Shown here: positions 51,385 to 60,410 of the stretch, in pieces
Layout of the letters: every line of letters starts with the position of its first letter
Position numbering within the stretch: position 1 is the stretch's first letter
NCBI GenBank assembly: GCA_041490445.1
Contig: JBGPTF010000011.1
Span: 1 to 64,000 of the forward strand
DNA: 64,000 nt
From: JBGPTF01 sp041490445
Lineage (GTDB): Bacteria > Acidobacteriota > Terriglobia > Acidiferrales > UBA7541
Direction: 5' to 3'
Notes under the pieces: model-generated
What the model saw: the letters and a program-made list of their open reading frames with translations, nothing else
Databases searched by the model: none
What the model was told of the DNA's origin: nothing
Translations under genes and position numbers: made by a program

Positions 51385-53760
51385 GTGTCCCAATCCCTGG
51401 CGGTGCGCGCCCGAGCGACCCTCGACACGGTCCGCGAAGCCCTTGGCGAACTGGCCGCGCGCGATCGCGGGGGCGAGATCCTGACCGAAGTGCGCCAATT
51501 GCCGGCACGCGACGCGCAGTTCGCTCCCCTGCCCGCGTGGGTGCGGCCGGAGCTGGTTGCCGCCTACGAGGCCAAGGGCGTGGAGCAGCTTTATACTCAC
51601 CAGGCGGCGGCTGCCGAGCGCGTCCGCGCGGGTCACAATGTGGTTGTCGTCACGCCCACAGCTTCCGGCAAGACGCTTTGCTACAACCTGCCGGTGCTGA
51701 ACGCCGTTCTCGAGAATCCGGACACGCGCGCTCTCTACCTTTTCCCCACGAAGGCGCTGGCGCAGGACCAGCTTGCCGAGTTGCACGACCTCTGCCAGCG
51801 CCTCAACAACTGCTTCGGGGTGTACACCTACGACGGCGACACACCCGGCGACGCGCGCAAGGCCATCCGCGAGCGCGGCCACGTCGTCCTGACGAATCCC
51901 GACATGCTCCATACCGGCATCTTGCCGCACCACACGAAATGGACGCGTCTGTTTGAAAACCTGCGCTTTATCGTGCTGGACGAACTGCACACCTACCGCG
52001 GCGTGTTCGGTAGCCATCTCGGAAACGTGCTGCGACGGCTGCGGCGAATCGCGCGATTCTATGGTTCGAATCCGCAATTCGTCTGCTCGTCGGCCACGAT
52101 TGCGAATCCGGGCGAGTTGGCGTCGCGCTTGATCGAAGCCGATGTGGACGTGATTGACGAAAACGGCGCGCCTGCCGCGGAAAAGCTGTTCGTCTTCTAC
52201 AACCCGCCCGTCATCAATCGCCATCTGGGAATTCGCCGCAGCTACTTGAACGAAACAACGCGCGTCGCGAAGGAGCTTCTCGGGCGTAATCTGCAGACCA
52301 TTGTGTTTGCGAACAGCCGCCTGCACACGGAAGTGCTCCTCACTTATTTGAAGCAGGCGTTCCCCGCAGCGCCCGGCCAGCCGGAAACCATGCGCGGCTA
52401 CCGCGGCGGCTACCTGCCGGGCGAGCGGCGGGAAATCGAGCGCGGCCTGCGCGAAGGAAGAATCCGCGGCGTCGTGGCGACGAATGCGCTCGAGCTCGGC
52501 GTCGATATCGGCTCGCTCGACGCCACGGTGATGGCCGGCTATCCGGGCACGATCGCTTCCACGTGGCAGCGCGCCGGGCGCGCCGGGCGCCGCAGCGGCA
52601 CTTCGTGCGCCGTGATGGTGGCATCTTCGGCGCCGCTCGATCAGTTCATTGTCCAACACCCGGATTATTTTTTTGGCCGCTCGCCCGAACATGCGTTCAT
52701 CCAGCCGGACAATCTCGAAATCCTGGTGAATCATCTGAAGTGCGCCGCGTTCGAGCTGCCGCTCGCGCCGGACGAATCCTTCGGCGATGTAGACCTCCCC
52801 GCGCTTTGCGAGCGCCTCGCGGAGGCCGGCTTCCTGCACCGGAGCGGCGGCCACTGGCATTGGATTCAGGATGCGTATCCGGCCGACACGATCAGCCTGC
52901 GGTCGGTCACTTCGGATAATTTTGTGATTATCGACATCACCGGCGGCGAGGACGGCGCTCCCGAAGTGATTGGCGAAGTGGATTTCTCCAGCGCCCTGAC
53001 CACCGTCCACCCCAAGGCGATCTACCTGCATCAGGGGCAGCAGTATCACGTCGAGCGGCTCGATTTCGAGGAGCGCAAGGCGTACGTGAAGCAAGTGAAC
53101 GTGGATTACTTCACCGACGCGATCCGTTACACGCAGGTGCGCGTCCTCGAAATCGCCGAACAGGATCGCGTCGGCGCCGATGCCGCGCGCGCCCACGGCG
53201 ACGTGCTGGTGCGCTCACAGGTGGTGGGCTTCAAGAAAATCAAGTTTTTTACAAACGAAAACGTCGGCGCGGGCGAGCTCGAGCTGCCGGAAAACGAGAT
53301 GCACACCACGGCGTTCTGGATCACGCTCGAACGGCCCCTCCTCGCCTCGCTTCCCTTCTCCGTCTCCGACCGCCAGAGCGGGATGTTCGGCCTGCTCCAT
53401 GCGCTCGAATCCATGGCCACGCTGCTCCTGATGTGCGACAGGCGCGACCTGGGCACGGCCATCGGCGAGCGGCCGCCCAGCCCGGGGATTGACGCCGGCT
53501 GGCTCGAGGCGCCCGGCTCTGCCGCCGAAGCGCAGGAATTCTTCGAGCCGAACCTATATCTCTACGACGCCTACCCGGGCGGCATCGGCTTTAGCGAGCC
53601 GCTTTTCCGGGCTCATGATTTGCTGCTGCGGCGGACGCGCGAGCTGATCGCGGCGTGCCCGTGCGAAAAGGGATGCCCGTCCTGCGTCGGCCCTGCAGGG
53701 GAAAAAAGCGAACGCACGAAAGAAGCGGCCCTCGCCATTCTGGATCGGCTTTGCGGATAG
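51385..53760 (+). CDS. mrfA: MrfA-type DEAD/DEAH helicase
   Basis: This 791-residue superfamily 2 helicase has motif I TPTASGKT, motif II LDELH, motif III SSATI, motif VI QRAGRAGRRSG, and a C-terminal DUF1998 region ending in a four-cysteine site CPCEKGCPSC. This matches B. subtilis YprA (MrfA), a relative of fungal Hrq1 that repairs mitomycin C damage with its partner MrfB. The GTG start at 51385 has GAAGGAGG four bases upstream. The next gene encodes the expected MrfB-like nuclease. Confidence 0.92.
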   Translation: MSQSLAVRARATLDTVREALGELAARDRGGEILTEVRQLPARDAQFAPLPAWVRPELVAAYEAKGVEQLYTHQAAAAERVRAGHNVVVVTPTASGKTLCYNLPVLNAVLENPDTRALYLFPTKALAQDQLAELHDLCQRLNNCFGVYTYDGDTPGDARKAIRERGHVVLTNPDMLHTGILPHHTKWTRLFENLRFIVLDELHTYRGVFGSHLGNVLRRLRRIARFYGSNPQFVCSSATIANPGELASRLIEADVDVIDENGAPAAEKLFVFYNPPVINRHLGIRRSYLNETTRVAKELLGRNLQTIVFANSRLHTEVLLTYLKQAFPAAPGQPETMRGYRGGYLPGERREIERGLREGRIRGVVATNALELGVDIGSLDATVMAGYPGTIASTWQRAGRAGRRSGTSCAVMVASSAPLDQFIVQHPDYFFGRSPEHAFIQPDNLEILVNHLKCAAFELPLAPDESFGDVDLPALCERLAEAGFLHRSGGHWHWIQDAYPADTISLRSVTSDNFVIIDITGGEDGAPEVIGEVDFSSALTTVHPKAIYLHQGQQYHVERLDFEERKAYVKQVNVDYFTDAIRYTQVRVLEIAEQDRVGADAARAHGDVLVRSQVVGFKKIKFFTNENVGAGELELPENEMHTTAFWITLERPLLASLPFSVSDRQSGMFGLLHALESMATLLLMCDRRDLGTAIGERPPSPGIDAGWLEAPGSAAEAQEFFEPNLYLYDAYPGGIGFSEPLFRAHDLLLRRTRELIAACPCEKGCPSCVGPAGEKSERTKEAALAILDRLCG

Positions 53761-55055
53761 AGAAACAGTTCGCCCATGTGAAGGCGCTGAAGCCGGTGCG
53801 AAAGAAAGCCGGTGCGCCGCGCGGCATCTCGCCCGATGTGCCCGAAGGGGCGGAACGCCTCGCGCAGCTTCTCGGCGCGGAGTGCCGTCGCAACCAGTAC
53901 GGCGAGCATCTGGTTCTGCGGCGCTGGTTTTCGGAAGCTGACTCTTGCGTGCTCCATCCCGAGGCACTGCGCCTGCTCGCGCCCGGCGCGCCCGAAGAAG
54001 CCGCCGACCAGAGCCAGTGGCTTTTTCTCGACACGGAAACGACCGGCCTTGCCGGCGGCAGCGGCACTTACGCATTCCTCGTCGGAGTGGCGTGGTGGGA
54101 CGCGGGCGGGCTCGAAGTCGAGCAGTTCTTCATGCGCGACTACAGCGAAGAGCACGCCGTGCTCGTTGCGCTGGCGGAACGGCTGGCGGAGCGGCGCGTG
54201 CTCGTCACGTTCAACGGGAAATCGTTCGATTGGCCGCTGCTCGAAACGCGCTACCGCATGACGCGCGCGATTGCGCTGCCGGCTCCTCGCGCGCATCTCG
54301 ACTTGTTGCATCCGGCGCGCCAGCTCTGGCGGCTGCGGCTGGGTTCCGTACGCCTGGCCGAACTCGAACGCCACGTGCTCGGTTGCAATCGCGGCGTGGA
54401 CGTCGACAGTTCGCTGATCCCGCAAATCTATTTCGACTACGTGCGCGGCGGCTCGCCCGATCCGCTTGTGCCCGTCTTCCGCCACAATCAAATGGATTTG
54501 CAAGGGCTCGCCGCACTCTCGCGAAAGATCTTTTCCCTTCTTGGCGCGCCGGAAGCGGCGTCGGGAGATGCTCTCGAACTCTACGGCCTCTCGCGCCTGC
54601 TCGAACGCCGCGGCCACGCCGAGCGCGCCCGGCGGCTTTATGCCCGCGCACTCGAATCGGGATTGCCCGCCGCGGTGGATCGAGCGGCCAGGCGCGAGCT
54701 CGCCCGGCTTGCCAAGCGCGACAACGACTTCTCCCTCGCGAATTCACTGTGGGAAAATTTGCTCGGCGATTCGCGGGAAGGGTTGGACGCTTACGAGCAG
54801 CTCGCCATGTACTACGAGCACCACTCGCGCGAGCCGCTGCGCGCGGCCGCGCTCACCCGCGACGCGCTCGTGGGATTGCGCCGCGCCATGCGCAGCGGCG
54901 CCATTGAACCCGGCCGCTATCGCAAGATGCAAGGGAGGCTCGGACATCGCCTAGCGCGGCTTACGCGAACCCTTGGACGCCAAAATGGCCGGGCGCTCTT
55001 CGCGGATTCTTCTGAAGCGCCAAGGACGGCGGGCGCATCGGATAGGGAAAGCTGA
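53751..55055 (+). CDS. mrfB: MrfB-type RNase H-like exonuclease with C-terminal repeats
   Basis: The protein has a YprB-type RNase H-like nuclease domain: FLDTETTGLAGGSGTYAF supplies the D-x-E pair, then VTFNGKSFDWPLLETRYR, ARQLWRLRLGSVRLAELE and HNQMDLQGLAALS with the last Asp. The C-terminal third consists of TPR-like helices. I use the TTG at 53751, overlapping the mrfA stop; earlier starts would run over 100 bases into mrfA. It is predicted to work with MrfA in a nucleotide-excision route independent of UvrABC. Confidence 0.9.
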   Translation: MRIEKQFAHVKALKPVRKKAGAPRGISPDVPEGAERLAQLLGAECRRNQYGEHLVLRRWFSEADSCVLHPEALRLLAPGAPEEAADQSQWLFLDTETTGLAGGSGTYAFLVGVAWWDAGGLEVEQFFMRDYSEEHAVLVALAERLAERRVLVTFNGKSFDWPLLETRYRMTRAIALPAPRAHLDLLHPARQLWRLRLGSVRLAELERHVLGCNRGVDVDSSLIPQIYFDYVRGGSPDPLVPVFRHNQMDLQGLAALSRKIFSLLGAPEAASGDALELYGLSRLLERRGHAERARRLYARALESGLPAAVDRAARRELARLAKRDNDFSLANSLWENLLGDSREGLDAYEQLAMYYEHHSREPLRAAALTRDALVGLRRAMRSGAIEPGRYRKMQGRLGHRLARLTRTLGRQNGRALFADSSEAPRTAGASDRES

Positions 55056-55158
55056 ACGGGCTCACGAAGGCGGGCGGTCTGGCACCCCCCGGATTCGACC
55101 GCTCGATCCGGATGGCGCTTTCCGAGGCCGTCGCCTAAGTTCAGCAAGTGAGGTGACC

Positions 55159-56145
55159 ATGGCCACGATGAGTGATTCCCAGCTTCGGTCGCAGCTCGAG
55201 CAGCGCAAGAAGAGGCTCATAGCCGCAATTCCCGTATCACCCCAGCCTTCGCAGCTCTCCCGGCTCCTCGAGGAAGTGGACTCCACGCTGGATCGGATGG
55301 CGAAGGGCAGCTTTGGGGTTTGTGAAATTTGCCACGAGGAGATCGAGCGAGAGCGCATTCTCCTTGACCCGTTCGCCCGCGTTTGTCTGTCGCACCTGAG
55401 CCACGAGCAACGGTCCGCCCTCGAAGAGGACCTGCAGCTCGCCGCGCGCATCCAGCGGGCGCTGCTTCCGCCGCAGACTCTCCGCGCCGATGGCTGGCAC
55501 ATCCACTTCCAGTATGATCCCGCGGGGACCGTCAGCGGCGACTACTGCGACGTGATTCGCTCGGACAAAGACGGCGGCCTTTTCTTCGCTCTGGGCGATG
55601 TCTCTGGAAAGGGCGTTGCGGCATCCATGCTCATGGCCCAGTTGCACGCAATGTTTCGCAGCCTCGCCAGCGTCGAGCTTTCACTGGACGGCATGGTCGA
55701 ACGCGCCAATCGCCTGTTCTGCGAAGGCACGATTGCCGGCCAGTTCGCTACGCTGGTCTGTGGCCGCGCGAAACGCACCGGAGAGGTGGAGCTCTCGAGC
55801 GCCGGACATCCGCCCGCGCTGGTGATCCGCAAGGGTGAAGTTATCCCCCTCGAAGCCACCGGTCTGCCTCTTGGCATGTTCTGCGAGGGCAAATACGACG
55901 TCCGGCGGATGCTCCTCGAACCGGGCGACAGCGTGGTGCTCTATTCCGACGGTATTTCCGAAACTGCCAGCCATGGGGGCACGGAATACGGGATCGAGCG
56001 ATTGTCCAAATTGGTCGGCAGGCAGCATGCGCTTTCTCCCGACGCCATGGTCGCCGCCTGCCTCCAGGATGTGAAACAGCATGCCGCCGAGGCGCCGCAG
56101 ACGGACGATCGCACGATCATGGTCCTTCAACGCGCCTCCGTTTGA
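55159..56145 (+). CDS. DksA-type zinc finger fused to a SpoIIE/RsbU PP2C phosphatase
   Basis: This 328-residue protein starts at ATG 55159 (GAGGTGA upstream). Residues about 5-85 resemble the coiled hairpin and zinc finger of DksA/TraR (RMAKGSFGVCEICHEEI, then PFARVCLSH), with the second pair reading Cys-x2-His. Residues about 95-325 are a PP2C phosphatase of the RsbU/SpoIIE kind: GDYCDVIRSDKDGG, GDVSGKGVAASMLMAQLHA and VVLYSDGISE. This class usually dephosphorylates anti-anti-sigma factors. The fusion to a DksA-like finger is uncommon in my experience. Confidence 0.88.
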   Translation: MATMSDSQLRSQLEQRKKRLIAAIPVSPQPSQLSRLLEEVDSTLDRMAKGSFGVCEICHEEIERERILLDPFARVCLSHLSHEQRSALEEDLQLAARIQRALLPPQTLRADGWHIHFQYDPAGTVSGDYCDVIRSDKDGGLFFALGDVSGKGVAASMLMAQLHAMFRSLASVELSLDGMVERANRLFCEGTIAGQFATLVCGRAKRTGEVELSSAGHPPALVIRKGEVIPLEATGLPLGMFCEGKYDVRRMLLEPGDSVVLYSDGISETASHGGTEYGIERLSKLVGRQHALSPDAMVAACLQDVKQHAAEAPQTDDRTIMVLQRASV

Positions 56146-56183
56146 CGTTTCACCGGAAACGGAAAGACCCCGAAGACGATCGC

Positions 56184-56897
56184 TCAGCCACGGAGCTTTC
56201 GTTCGAGGCCGAGGTGGGTACGGGCGTGGGTGAAAACTGTAGTGTCGGCGAGCAGCGAGCGTAGGCGCAGAGCCTCGATTTCCTCCGGCGTGTAGGCCGA
56301 GCGAACCGATGCGCAGTACAGCTTGTACATCGTGCCGAAGTAATGCCGTCCGTGCCAGCGGACGTGAAACGGGTAGGCAAGCCGCGACGGCCGCCGCAGA
56401 TCGCGAATCAGAATTGCGGCGCCGGGTTTCGCCACCCGCGCGATTTCGGAGAAGACACGCTGCGGATCGGCGAGGTGATGCAGGACCGAATTGCTCATCA
56501 CGAGATCGAATGACGCGCCGGGAAACGCAAGCCCGTTGCCGTCTGCAACGGAGAATTCCACGCGAGCCGCGAGAGCATCCGCAGCGGACGCGCCGAGATC
56601 GGCGCTTCCGAGATTGGCGAGGGTCTGCCCGATCATGTTCGGCGCGTGATCCACACCGATAAACGTCCAGCCGGGCAGGCGCCTGGCAAGTTTCAGGACG
56701 ATCTGGCCGGGTCCGGTACCAATGTCAAGCGCCCGCCCTGCTTCCTTGCCGGGCACCAGCCGGAGGGCGTGCTCCACAAATGTGTCGTCAATCTTGTCCA
56801 GGTGCGCTTGCGCCGCTGCTGAGGCATAGGCCTCGACATCGGCCGAGTCGTCCATGACCTCGGGTTCGGGTACCCGAGGAAGATCCAGCCATCCCAT
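56184..56897 (-). CDS. Class I SAM-dependent methyltransferase
   Basis: This 237-residue protein has SAM motif I ALDIGTGPGQIVLKLARR, acidic residue in FIGVDHA, then FSVADGNGLAFPGASFDLVM and SNSVLHHLADPQRVFSEIAR, as in UbiE/Methyltransf_11. The substrate is unknown. It converges with the phosphatase fusion gene. It is 11 bases from the metallopeptidase-like gene upstream and may share its transcript. Confidence 0.9.
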   Translation of the reverse strand: MGWLDLPRVPEPEVMDDSADVEAYASAAAQAHLDKIDDTFVEHALRLVPGKEAGRALDIGTGPGQIVLKLARRLPGWTFIGVDHAPNMIGQTLANLGSADLGASAADALAARVEFSVADGNGLAFPGASFDLVMSNSVLHHLADPQRVFSEIARVAKPGAAILIRDLRRPSRLAYPFHVRWHGRHYFGTMYKLYCASVRSAYTPEEIEALRLRSLLADTTVFTHARTHLGLERKLRG

Positions 56898-56907
56898 GGG
56901 GAGAATC

Positions 56908-58275
56908 TTAGCGTGAAGCGCCGGTGATGGCAGTAACTTTGAGCGGAGCTACTTCTGCAGGAGCGGGCGCGGCCGGCCACCCGATCGCGCGGCTGATCTT
57001 GTCAAAGACAGAGCGACTGGTGCCTTCGACGACGAGGCATTCAATACCGGCGCAGCGGAGGAAGACGCCCCCGTCCGGCGTCTGGAACTGGAAAAAGTTC
57101 GGGCGGCGGAAGAGTGAAGTCCGTGTCCCGTATTTCTGTTCGAGCGCCTCGCTGTATTGGCCGAAGAAGCGCGCCGCGTTTCTCGCATTGTCGAGTTGCA
57201 GGCGATAGACGAGGATCGTCTGCTTCGACTTTTCGTTTTCAAACAACGCATACCAGTCACCCGCCCATGCCGGCGATAGCTTCTCCGCGCGATCCTGTCC
57301 CAGATACTGCTTCAGCACGGCGCTGAGCCCGAATTCCCCGAGCACGTTCTCTTCCAGCATCTTCCAGCCGTGAGGCAACACTCCCTTGAGATCAGGCAGC
57401 GACACCGGCTGGGGCTTCGTGCCCGAGATATACAATTGCGGGTGGAGAATCTGTTGCGTGGACACCGGCGGATCCTCGAACACTTTGTGAAAATCGCCCC
57501 AGCCGCTGTTGGCCTTCAAAACTTGTTGGGTGAACGTGGTCCCGGCAAGATACGGAAAAACCAGCTCGTCGCGGATGAAGGGCGGGGCCTTGGCCAATTG
57601 CGGATACTCGGCCATTTGTTTCAGCACTTCACCACGAATGAGCAGCGTCACATCGGGCAGATCCCGAACGCTCAGTTTCTGTTCGCGGAAGGCATAATCC
57701 AGCATCGCTGCAAGAGCCGAACCTTCGATCACCGCGTCACGAGCGATTTCCGCGTCGTCGTTCGGCCGAGCGGCCTTCATCCACGGGTCAATGTTGAAGT
57801 TCTGGTCGTCAAGCGCGTGCGTCAGTTCGTGCGCCATCACCACCCGCTGTTCGTCGAGAGGAATCCAGTCGGCGATGTAGAACTCTCTTGTCTTGGGATC
57901 GTAGAGGCCCGCCACTTGCTCGGTCAGCAGATCCAGCAGGAATGGTTCGAGGGAAAATCCCCGCGGGATCAGGCCGAATTGTTCGAGCGTTTTCTGATCC
58001 GCGTAGCGCTGCTGCGGCTCCTTGTCTTCCTTCAATTCCTTCACCAGGTAGGCGCGAATCTCGTCGCGAGAACGCAGGCTCTTCTTCAGCGGCGCCTTCA
58101 CTGGCAGGTCGAGCAGCTTGCTCATCTCGGCAAGCACTTCGTCGGCCGCCTTTAGGAACTCGGGAAGCGGAACCGCTTTCGGCGGCGTGATGGCCGGCGG
58201 CGGAGAAGCCTGCTTGGCGCCGGCTGCCGCCACGACAGAAAGCGCTGCAAGGACAAGGCTGAGCCAGCGTTTCAT
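56908..58275 (-). CDS. Secreted zincin-like metalloprotein
   Basis: The 455-residue protein starts at ATG 58275 with GGAGAAG about 10 bases upstream and has a signal peptide (KRWLSLVLAALSVVAAAGA). VVMAHELTHALDDQNF contains HExxH. AVIEGSALAAML supplies a Glu downstream, a candidate third ligand of a gluzincin. The rest has no clear match. It is probably a periplasmic peptidase or pseudo-peptidase. Confidence 0.8.
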   Translation of the reverse strand: MKRWLSLVLAALSVVAAAGAKQASPPPAITPPKAVPLPEFLKAADEVLAEMSKLLDLPVKAPLKKSLRSRDEIRAYLVKELKEDKEPQQRYADQKTLEQFGLIPRGFSLEPFLLDLLTEQVAGLYDPKTREFYIADWIPLDEQRVVMAHELTHALDDQNFNIDPWMKAARPNDDAEIARDAVIEGSALAAMLDYAFREQKLSVRDLPDVTLLIRGEVLKQMAEYPQLAKAPPFIRDELVFPYLAGTTFTQQVLKANSGWGDFHKVFEDPPVSTQQILHPQLYISGTKPQPVSLPDLKGVLPHGWKMLEENVLGEFGLSAVLKQYLGQDRAEKLSPAWAGDWYALFENEKSKQTILVYRLQLDNARNAARFFGQYSEALEQKYGTRTSLFRRPNFFQFQTPDGGVFLRCAGIECLVVEGTSRSVFDKISRAIGWPAAPAPAEVAPLKVTAITGASR

Positions 58276-58437
58276 TCGGTTTCTTCTCCAAGCCACTTAG
58301 ATGTAAGAAGCAGAATATCAGTTTGCGCGCCGGTCAAGGGCGCCGCGGGGCTGAACCGTGCTTCCCCGCGCCGAATTCAAACGTTGCACACCATGCAATC
58401 CACGCGCTGGGAATCGCAGGCTAAGGGGCAGGGCTTA

Positions 58438-58893
58438 TCACGACTCATCGCGCAACGCATGCGTTGCGGAATCGCTTCCCAAGAGCTGGACCATCATTGC
58501 GAGGACGTCCGTGACCGTCAGAATCCCAACCAGCCGGCCGTTCTCCACCACCGGCAGGCAGCCATACTTGCGTTGGTGAAGGATTGTGACGGCATCAACC
58601 ATGGGCATCTCCGGGGCAACGGTCACCGGGTTTCGGGTCATCACTTTCTCGAGCCGCGTCTTCTCAAAGACCTCGTTATACTCCTGCGGAGAAATCTTTC
58701 CCAGCACGGAAGGAGCGACTCGGCCAATGTCGCGCTCGGTGACGATGCCGACAACCGAATCGCCGCTCACGACGGGAATGTGGCGGAATCCGGAGCGCCG
58801 CATAAGGAGAACTGCTTCGAGCAAACTGTCGCTCTGTTGCAGCGAGGACGCCGGAACCGTCATGAATTCGCGAACGAAATATTCGCCCGCCAT
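58438..58893 (-). CDS. Paired CBS domain protein
   Basis: This 151-residue protein is two CBS domains: residues about 8-60 (FMTVPASSLQQSDSLLEAV, FRHIPVVSGDSVVGIVTERD) and about 80-140 (VMTRNPVTVAPEMPMVDAV, CLPVVENGRLVGILTVTDVL). CBS pairs bind adenosine nucleotides and act as energy sensors. Nothing in the neighbours names a target. The N-terminal ATG is unambiguous. Confidence 0.92.
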   Translation of the reverse strand: MAGEYFVREFMTVPASSLQQSDSLLEAVLLMRRSGFRHIPVVSGDSVVGIVTERDIGRVAPSVLGKISPQEYNEVFEKTRLEKVMTRNPVTVAPEMPMVDAVTILHQRKYGCLPVVENGRLVGILTVTDVLAMMVQLLGSDSATHALRDES

Positions 58894-58997
58894 CGAATGA
58901 CCTTTGCAGAGAGATAGTTTATTTGCAGGTGAAAAGCCATGCTTTCATGGTGGCCGGGGCGTGTCAAGGAAGGCGCAGGACAGGTGCGGCGAACTCG

Positions 58998-59819
58998 TCA
59001 GGGCTTGGGCGGACCCAGATCAGTCTGTTCAACGCGTTTCCATGCAGACCCGTCCCACGCGTAACGCTCGCGTGCCATCCGGCGACAAACGCCGGGCCGA
59101 TCCTCCTCGGGCTCGGCGCAAAACGTAATGCGCACGCCGTCGGCCTGCGGTTCGTAACTGGTCCGCGGCATCAGGTCGGTTTCCCAAAGCTCCTGCAAGC
59201 GGCCGCCATCGAAGCGCCATGCAGCGAAGGCACCGGTGGCATATTCGTCCGAGCGGCCTGTCACGGTAACAAAAATGGCGTCGGCGGAGCCGCTGGGCGC
59301 CGTGACGGGAAGGAGAACAAGAAAATCATCGAAATAATCGGCCTGAGCGACGGGGTCAATCCGAGCAGCCAGGCGATACTGATCCGCCATGCGCGCGTAG
59401 AGACGCACCGCCGAAGGCCCGCTCGAACCGAAATTTACTTGGAGCGCAAACACGGACGGTGAACCACCGAGAGACTGCACTACGAAATCTTGCCCCACCG
59501 GCCGTGGTTGGGAAACAAGCGAGCCGAGCCGCTGGTTGAGAGCATCGAGCTGAGGTTCACCCGCAGCATTCAATGTTTCCAACGCCAAGCCATCGAGAAT
59601 CTTAAGAGCCGACTCTTCGAGCGAAGCCGCGCCGTTCGCGGCGGTGGCGCCATTGGCCCTGCGGCGGAGAAGCTCCGCAGCCAGCCGCTTGAATTCGGAT
59701 TCGTCGGCGGACATGGCTTGTGGCGCTGGAGAAGCTGCCTGCGTTCGGCCACGGACTGAGATGGGCATCAGAGCGAGGAGGGCGCTGAGGAAAAGCGGTT
59801 GAAATCCTTGTCTGCTCAA
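58998..59819 (-). CDS. Secreted hypothetical protein
   Basis: The start is TTG 59819, with AAAGGAAA about seven bases upstream, giving a signal peptide (LFLSALLALMPISV). The 273-residue product has a helical N-terminal half (about 35-95) and a C-terminal beta-rich domain with several Cys (TFCAEPEEDRPGVCRRM). No enzymatic motif was recognised. A perfect 14-base palindrome lies just in front of the gene. Confidence 0.6.
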   Translation of the reverse strand: MSRQGFQPLFLSALLALMPISVRGRTQAASPAPQAMSADESEFKRLAAELLRRRANGATAANGAASLEESALKILDGLALETLNAAGEPQLDALNQRLGSLVSQPRPVGQDFVVQSLGGSPSVFALQVNFGSSGPSAVRLYARMADQYRLAARIDPVAQADYFDDFLVLLPVTAPSGSADAIFVTVTGRSDEYATGAFAAWRFDGGRLQELWETDLMPRTSYEPQADGVRITFCAEPEEDRPGVCRRMARERYAWDGSAWKRVEQTDLGPPKP

Positions 59820-59833
59820 GTTCGATTTCCTTT

Positions 59834-59847
59834 CGATTTCGAAATCG
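59834..59847. repeat. 14-base perfect palindrome
   Basis: CGATTTCGAAATCG lies 15 bases before the TTG start of the leftward secreted-protein gene. It overlaps the expected leader, so it could be an operator; it is too short to call a terminator. Confidence 0.45.
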
Positions 59848-60369
59848 TTCGCAGCGACTCCGCGTCGGCCTCGAGAATAGGAGGACACAGCCTTGTTCGA
59901 TCGGCGCAGTCGGCTCGAATGTGAATCAATGGGAAGCCCAGCATAACATGCGATGCGCGAACATGCAGAGGGCCTTGCCCATCCAGCGGCTCGTTCAGAC
60001 ATCTGCGCCATGCCGCTACCTACTCTGACTTCCTGGCCAGTGACGTGCGCGTCTGCCCAGAGCAGAAACCACATCGTCTGCCGTCTTCGCCCTATCGCGG
60101 CGAGTGCTGACCAGAACGGCGGCAGCATGTTTCGCGGCGATCGCGCCCTTGACCGGGCACCCGTTGCCGCGCCCCACACCGGTGCCACGAATAATTCAAT
60201 CCCTATGTTTGTGAGCGTCTTGCATCGAGGCGGGCCACTGTAGTACACGTCTGGTGGACTGTAAAGGCAGCCATTGGAAGCAATCACTTTCCTTTGCAGC
60301 GAAAGCAAGTATATTCATGCAGACGTCAGTATAACAGTGATATATATACGCGGCCGTTGAATGTCTTTG

Positions 60370-60375
60370 TATAAT
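60370..60375 (+). promoter_or_regulatory. Candidate -10 element of the XRE-type gene
   Basis: TATAAT occurs 35 bases before the start codon. There is no matching -35 at 17 bases, but the AT-rich TATATATA stretch lies directly upstream. Confidence 0.4.
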
Positions 60376-60410
60376 GCGGAGTTTCCAGCGTTCACTTCCC
60401 TGAGGTTTCG

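Larger units (their letters stand above)
59820..60410. other. Divergent intergenic region of about 590 bases
   Basis: The region between the secreted-protein gene and the XRE-type gene. It has the 14-base palindrome near the left end and an AT-rich stretch from 60300 to 60375. Short plus-strand frames at 59953-60243 have no recognisable product or good ribosome binding site. No RNA gene was recognised. Confidence 0.4.
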
